Positions 61,198 through 64,000 of a stretch of DNA of 64,000 bases are shown one piece after another. Under the pieces are notes generated by a model. It searched no databases. It was not told where the DNA came from and was given only the letters and a program-made list of their open reading frames with translations. Origin of the DNA: Rallus limicola (Eukaryota; Chordata; Aves; Gruiformes; Rallidae); contig JAKCOZ010000039.1 in assembly GCA_022605955.1 (NCBI GenBank), forward strand, positions 2,356,001-2,420,000, in the 5' to 3' direction. A program made the translations under genes and the position numbers. The stretch's first letter is position 1, and each line of letters starts with the position of its first letter.

Positions 61198-64000
61198 CTG
61201 TCAAACAATGTAGGAACAAACAAATTTTTACCTTCATTAACCAGCAACTAATATGGAATAAATAATTTAAACAATTGCATTTTTCCAATGAGACATATCT
61301 GAAGGTTCTCCTGTAGAAAATGCTTCCTTGCTAAAATTTTAAATTTCTTTTCAGCTTTAAAGTCACACAAATTTCAGCTTTCTCTTACAGTCACAACCTA
61401 AACACCATCAAAAAAGAAGCAGCAATTCACATAACGTGGCCTCAAAGAAAAACCTTTTCTGGTCTGAATTACTGGAGAGATGCAATAAAATACATCTGAA
61501 CCATCTCATGCTTTGCTTTATTCCGATCAAGCAGGGTGTGATAGTGCCACTTAAAGGAAGTCATGTCAGTGGAGCCCTCACAAAAAAACCCAGCAGAATA
61601 AGCACAATAAACACTGTGGCAAGTTAACCATGCTGTAAAAGTTCAGTGAAATATTTCCACATACTTTGCAACACATCACATGAAGAAAGGCAAAGGAATA
61701 CAGACATGAGGGTTTCCCACTGCCTTCTGGCCAGCACAGTCTACAGAAGGGACAAGGACATCTTTGAAAGCCTCAGCTCCTTGCCTGGTTTTCATTTCTT
61801 CATTTCTGTACTTTTCTTTTAGGGAAGAAATATAAGGGCCACAGCAAAGCTCACACATATAGGAAAAGAAAATGCTGGTGTATGACAAAGCAACTTCACA
61901 GCAAAATAGGGACAATTTTTATTTCTTTCCTCTGTAGGAACCATAGAAAGCAGTTTGACTTCCTTAATTGGCATGGATATCTTCAAGTTAATGAACTTGG
62001 CACTTTTTGAGTTTTTTTTATTTGGGATTATTTTCTCCTAAAGAGACCTCCTATCAAAACTTAATTACATGCCAGCTACAGGACTTGGTAAGCAAACAGA
62101 AGACTTGCCTTCTTCCAGTTTCTATAAATACCTCTAAAGTCTATTTTAAGGAAGTTCTCTTAGACTGTTAAGTATGTGTGTGGTCTCTTCTGACCTGTCT
62201 GATGATGCTTGTTTATACTATTACAATTATTTCCCTGCTCCCCAACCAACCAACCTGGCCCCTCTAAATATTAAGACACTTGTTTTATTTCTTCCCCATT
62301 TTCTGTTCAGAATAAGAAGGGTATTTTGATTTTACTTTTTTTTCCCCCACTGAGAACTTAAAGGAAAATTCAGGGAATGAAGATTAATATCCCCTTAGCT
62401 TTGCAACTCAAGCAGGAAAGCTGTATTAAAATTTCTTGCTGGTAGACCAACACCAAATCTCAATTAACCTGGAGAAGCCAGTACTCATGGGCAGGCAGTC
62501 CCTCAGCCTCCATCCCCATCCTGCGTTTGGACCATCTGCCAAGGCAGTCAGGTAACCAGACATTTCTTGCAAACAGAAAATGGTTTGGAAGCTATAGATC
62601 ATTGGTGCTCATGGATAAAGATCCAGCTGCCAGCAACAGGCCACTGGGGCATGTCATGAGGAAAGTGCATTTGATTAATTCCCTCACTTAGGCAAAGACC
62701 CAGTGGAGTTTTCACTGTCTGTTTGGTTCCTAGTTAAGAATATCGATAGCAACGTTTGAAAAGTCATTTATTTTACATACATCCTCACTTCACCTTGCAT
62801 TCTTCCATTCTTTAAATCTAGCTAGTCTAGCCAGACTCTTCCCAAATTAAGAAATCAAGCAAGACTCAAAAAAAAAAAAAAAAAAAAGCAAGTATAATAT
62901 ATTGTAGGTTACAACATTCAACATGGTTAGGAAAAAACATTCAGGATACACTACTGACAGATACACAATTCCTAGATAAAATTATTCACGCAGTCAGAAA
63001 ATGGGCAAACAGTCAAGTCACTAAACTAAATGTCAACTTATCCATGAACTGGAATTTTCCTTGAGGTTTCCATTTGGGTTTGAGAATAATTTGTTGGCAA
63101 AACAGTGGTGGTGTCTTGAGCCAAAACTGTCTTGTGTGCGAAAAGAAACTGGAGGCTTTTTTTTTTTTTCTTGGCTATGATGGCTCAAAGTAGCACAACC
63201 TCTGATATACCTATAATCAGCAATAATTGTTTCCCATTAGCTCAATGGAACATCAACTTACTCCAGAATTTGGACTTCAGTTTTAATTCCTTACACATTA
63301 CTCCCATGAACAACTTCCTAGAAATCAATAGGTTGACTAATAATCATGATTGCTTACTAGATTTTAAACCAAAACATATGTCAATAACTAGCGCTAACCA
63401 AATACCCTGCTTTAAATAGCAAGAGAATTACAGATTGCATTCCCAAAGAAACAAAATATTTCCAACTCTGCTTCAGCTTTCTGAAGATTTGCTTTGCTAA
63501 CTGTTTATCTCTTCCCTCAGGAAAACTGATTTCTCCTTTCTCCTAGATTCTTGAGGTTTTGCTCTCTTCCCTGCTCCTGAGTTATTTAGTTTCCCCAGGG
63601 CAGCAGACCAAGTCATTGTGAACAGCAAAGAAGAGGGAAGGGTAGGTCAGCATTTAAGAACAAAACAGAAAACAGAATTCATAATACAGAATTCTTTGTC
63701 AAGAGCAATAGGAATGTTATTCTTCCACAGCCTGGCAATTCTTTTTTACTCCATCTCACTGCTCTCTCATACAAATCTGGTCTAACAAAGACTAAGCACA
63801 TTGAAGAAGTTGGTGGCATTAATAGTCTTATAACCAGTCTGTCTCTGAACGATTTTCATGAGGCAGTGAGGCTGCAGGAGGACTGGAACAACATGTTCAC
63901 ACTGAAAATGTGTGTACATCTTAACAGGGTTCATCTAGTGAATATATATAATATGTAGCGAAGGAGGGAATTGATTTTCTTTTCCTGGGACCTATAAGTA
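61198..64000 (-). other. VWA8 intron upstream of local exon 1 (partial)
   Basis: This is AT-rich intron sequence that continues past the window edge. It holds a poly(A) run on the plus strand at about 62868-62887. I could place no further exon. A short GC-richer patch near 62465-62560 looks briefly coding-like on the minus strand but matches nothing known in VWA8. No recognisable transposon was found. Confidence 0.75.
62868..62887. repeat. Poly(A) tract
   Basis: This is a run of about 20 A on the plus strand. No retrotransposed sequence is recognisable in front of it, so it is treated as a simple repeat and not a SINE or retrocopy tail. Confidence 0.75.

Larger units (their letters stand above)
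1..64000 (-). other. VWA8: VWA8 gene locus (internal part; both ends outside window)
   Basis: The window is one continuous internal segment of the VWA8 transcription unit, read right to left. Sixteen exons were placed by GT/AG sites, by matching codon phase at every junction, and by recognisable similarity to the vertebrate VWA8 protein. The joined frame is open throughout. VWA8 is known as a large mitochondrial, matrix-targeted protein with AAA+ ATPase modules and a C-terminal von Willebrand A domain. The AAA+ modules are expected to be encoded beyond 64000 and the rest of the VWA domain before position 1. Exon numbers used here are local to this window. No promoter, start codon, stop codon or native poly(A) site of VWA8 is in view. 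Confidence 0.97.

Noticed and set aside
62465..62560. Possible extra VWA8 exon on minus
   Set aside because: It is GC-richer with a short open frame and a GT-like end, but the peptide does not resemble VWA8 upstream sequence and no good acceptor is visible.
1..64000. tRNA, rRNA, snoRNA or CRISPR-like arrays
   Set aside because: I looked for tRNA-like A/B boxes, box C/D or H/ACA pairs and regularly spaced repeats. Nothing convincing was found by eye.

Overview
The window is vertebrate, almost certainly bird, nuclear DNA. It is AT-rich and intron-rich. It is dotted with 5'-truncated CR1 LINE copies whose 3' ends carry the ATTCTATGATTCTATG-type tail typical of birds, plus several avian-type endogenous-retrovirus LTRs. 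I see no mammalian SINEs, bacterial operons, CRISPR arrays or RNA genes. The LTR families look like those of non-galliform birds, but that is a weak inference.

The whole window lies inside one gene on the minus strand: VWA8 (von Willebrand factor A domain-containing protein 8), a mitochondrial AAA+ family protein. I rebuilt 16 consecutive internal coding exons from splice sites and reading-phase continuity. They run from 61197 down to 4061, total 2,173 nt, and join into one open frame of 724 complete codons with no stop at any junction. By comparison with the vertebrate protein (about 1,900 residues) they cover very roughly residues 1030-1755: the region after the AAA+ modules, a Gly-rich linker, and the start of the C-terminal VWA domain with its MIDAS motif. 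The first exons lie beyond 64000 and the last exons lie before position 1.

Layout in transcription order (high to low coordinates). Exons 1-3 lie at 61.2-58.6 kb. A 7-kb intron follows, holding a complete LTR and an LTR fragment. Exons 4-9 cluster at 51.5-45.1 kb with short introns and a CR1 pair. Exons 10-11 lie at 38.4-36.0 kb. A 20.9-kb intron (15085-35981) holds most of the mobile-element load. Exons 12-16 lie at 15.1-4.1 kb. Every LTR copy I recognise (seven) is antisense to VWA8, while CR1 copies occur in both orientations.

No previously undescribed system is evident. The points most worth a second look are a pair of competing 5' splice sites 5 nt apart after exon 2, a WD/beta-propeller-like pattern in the middle of VWA8, a CpG-dense internal exon, a strong G-quadruplex motif in the pre-mRNA strand of the long intron, the one-sided LTR orientation, and a young 69-bp tandem duplication.
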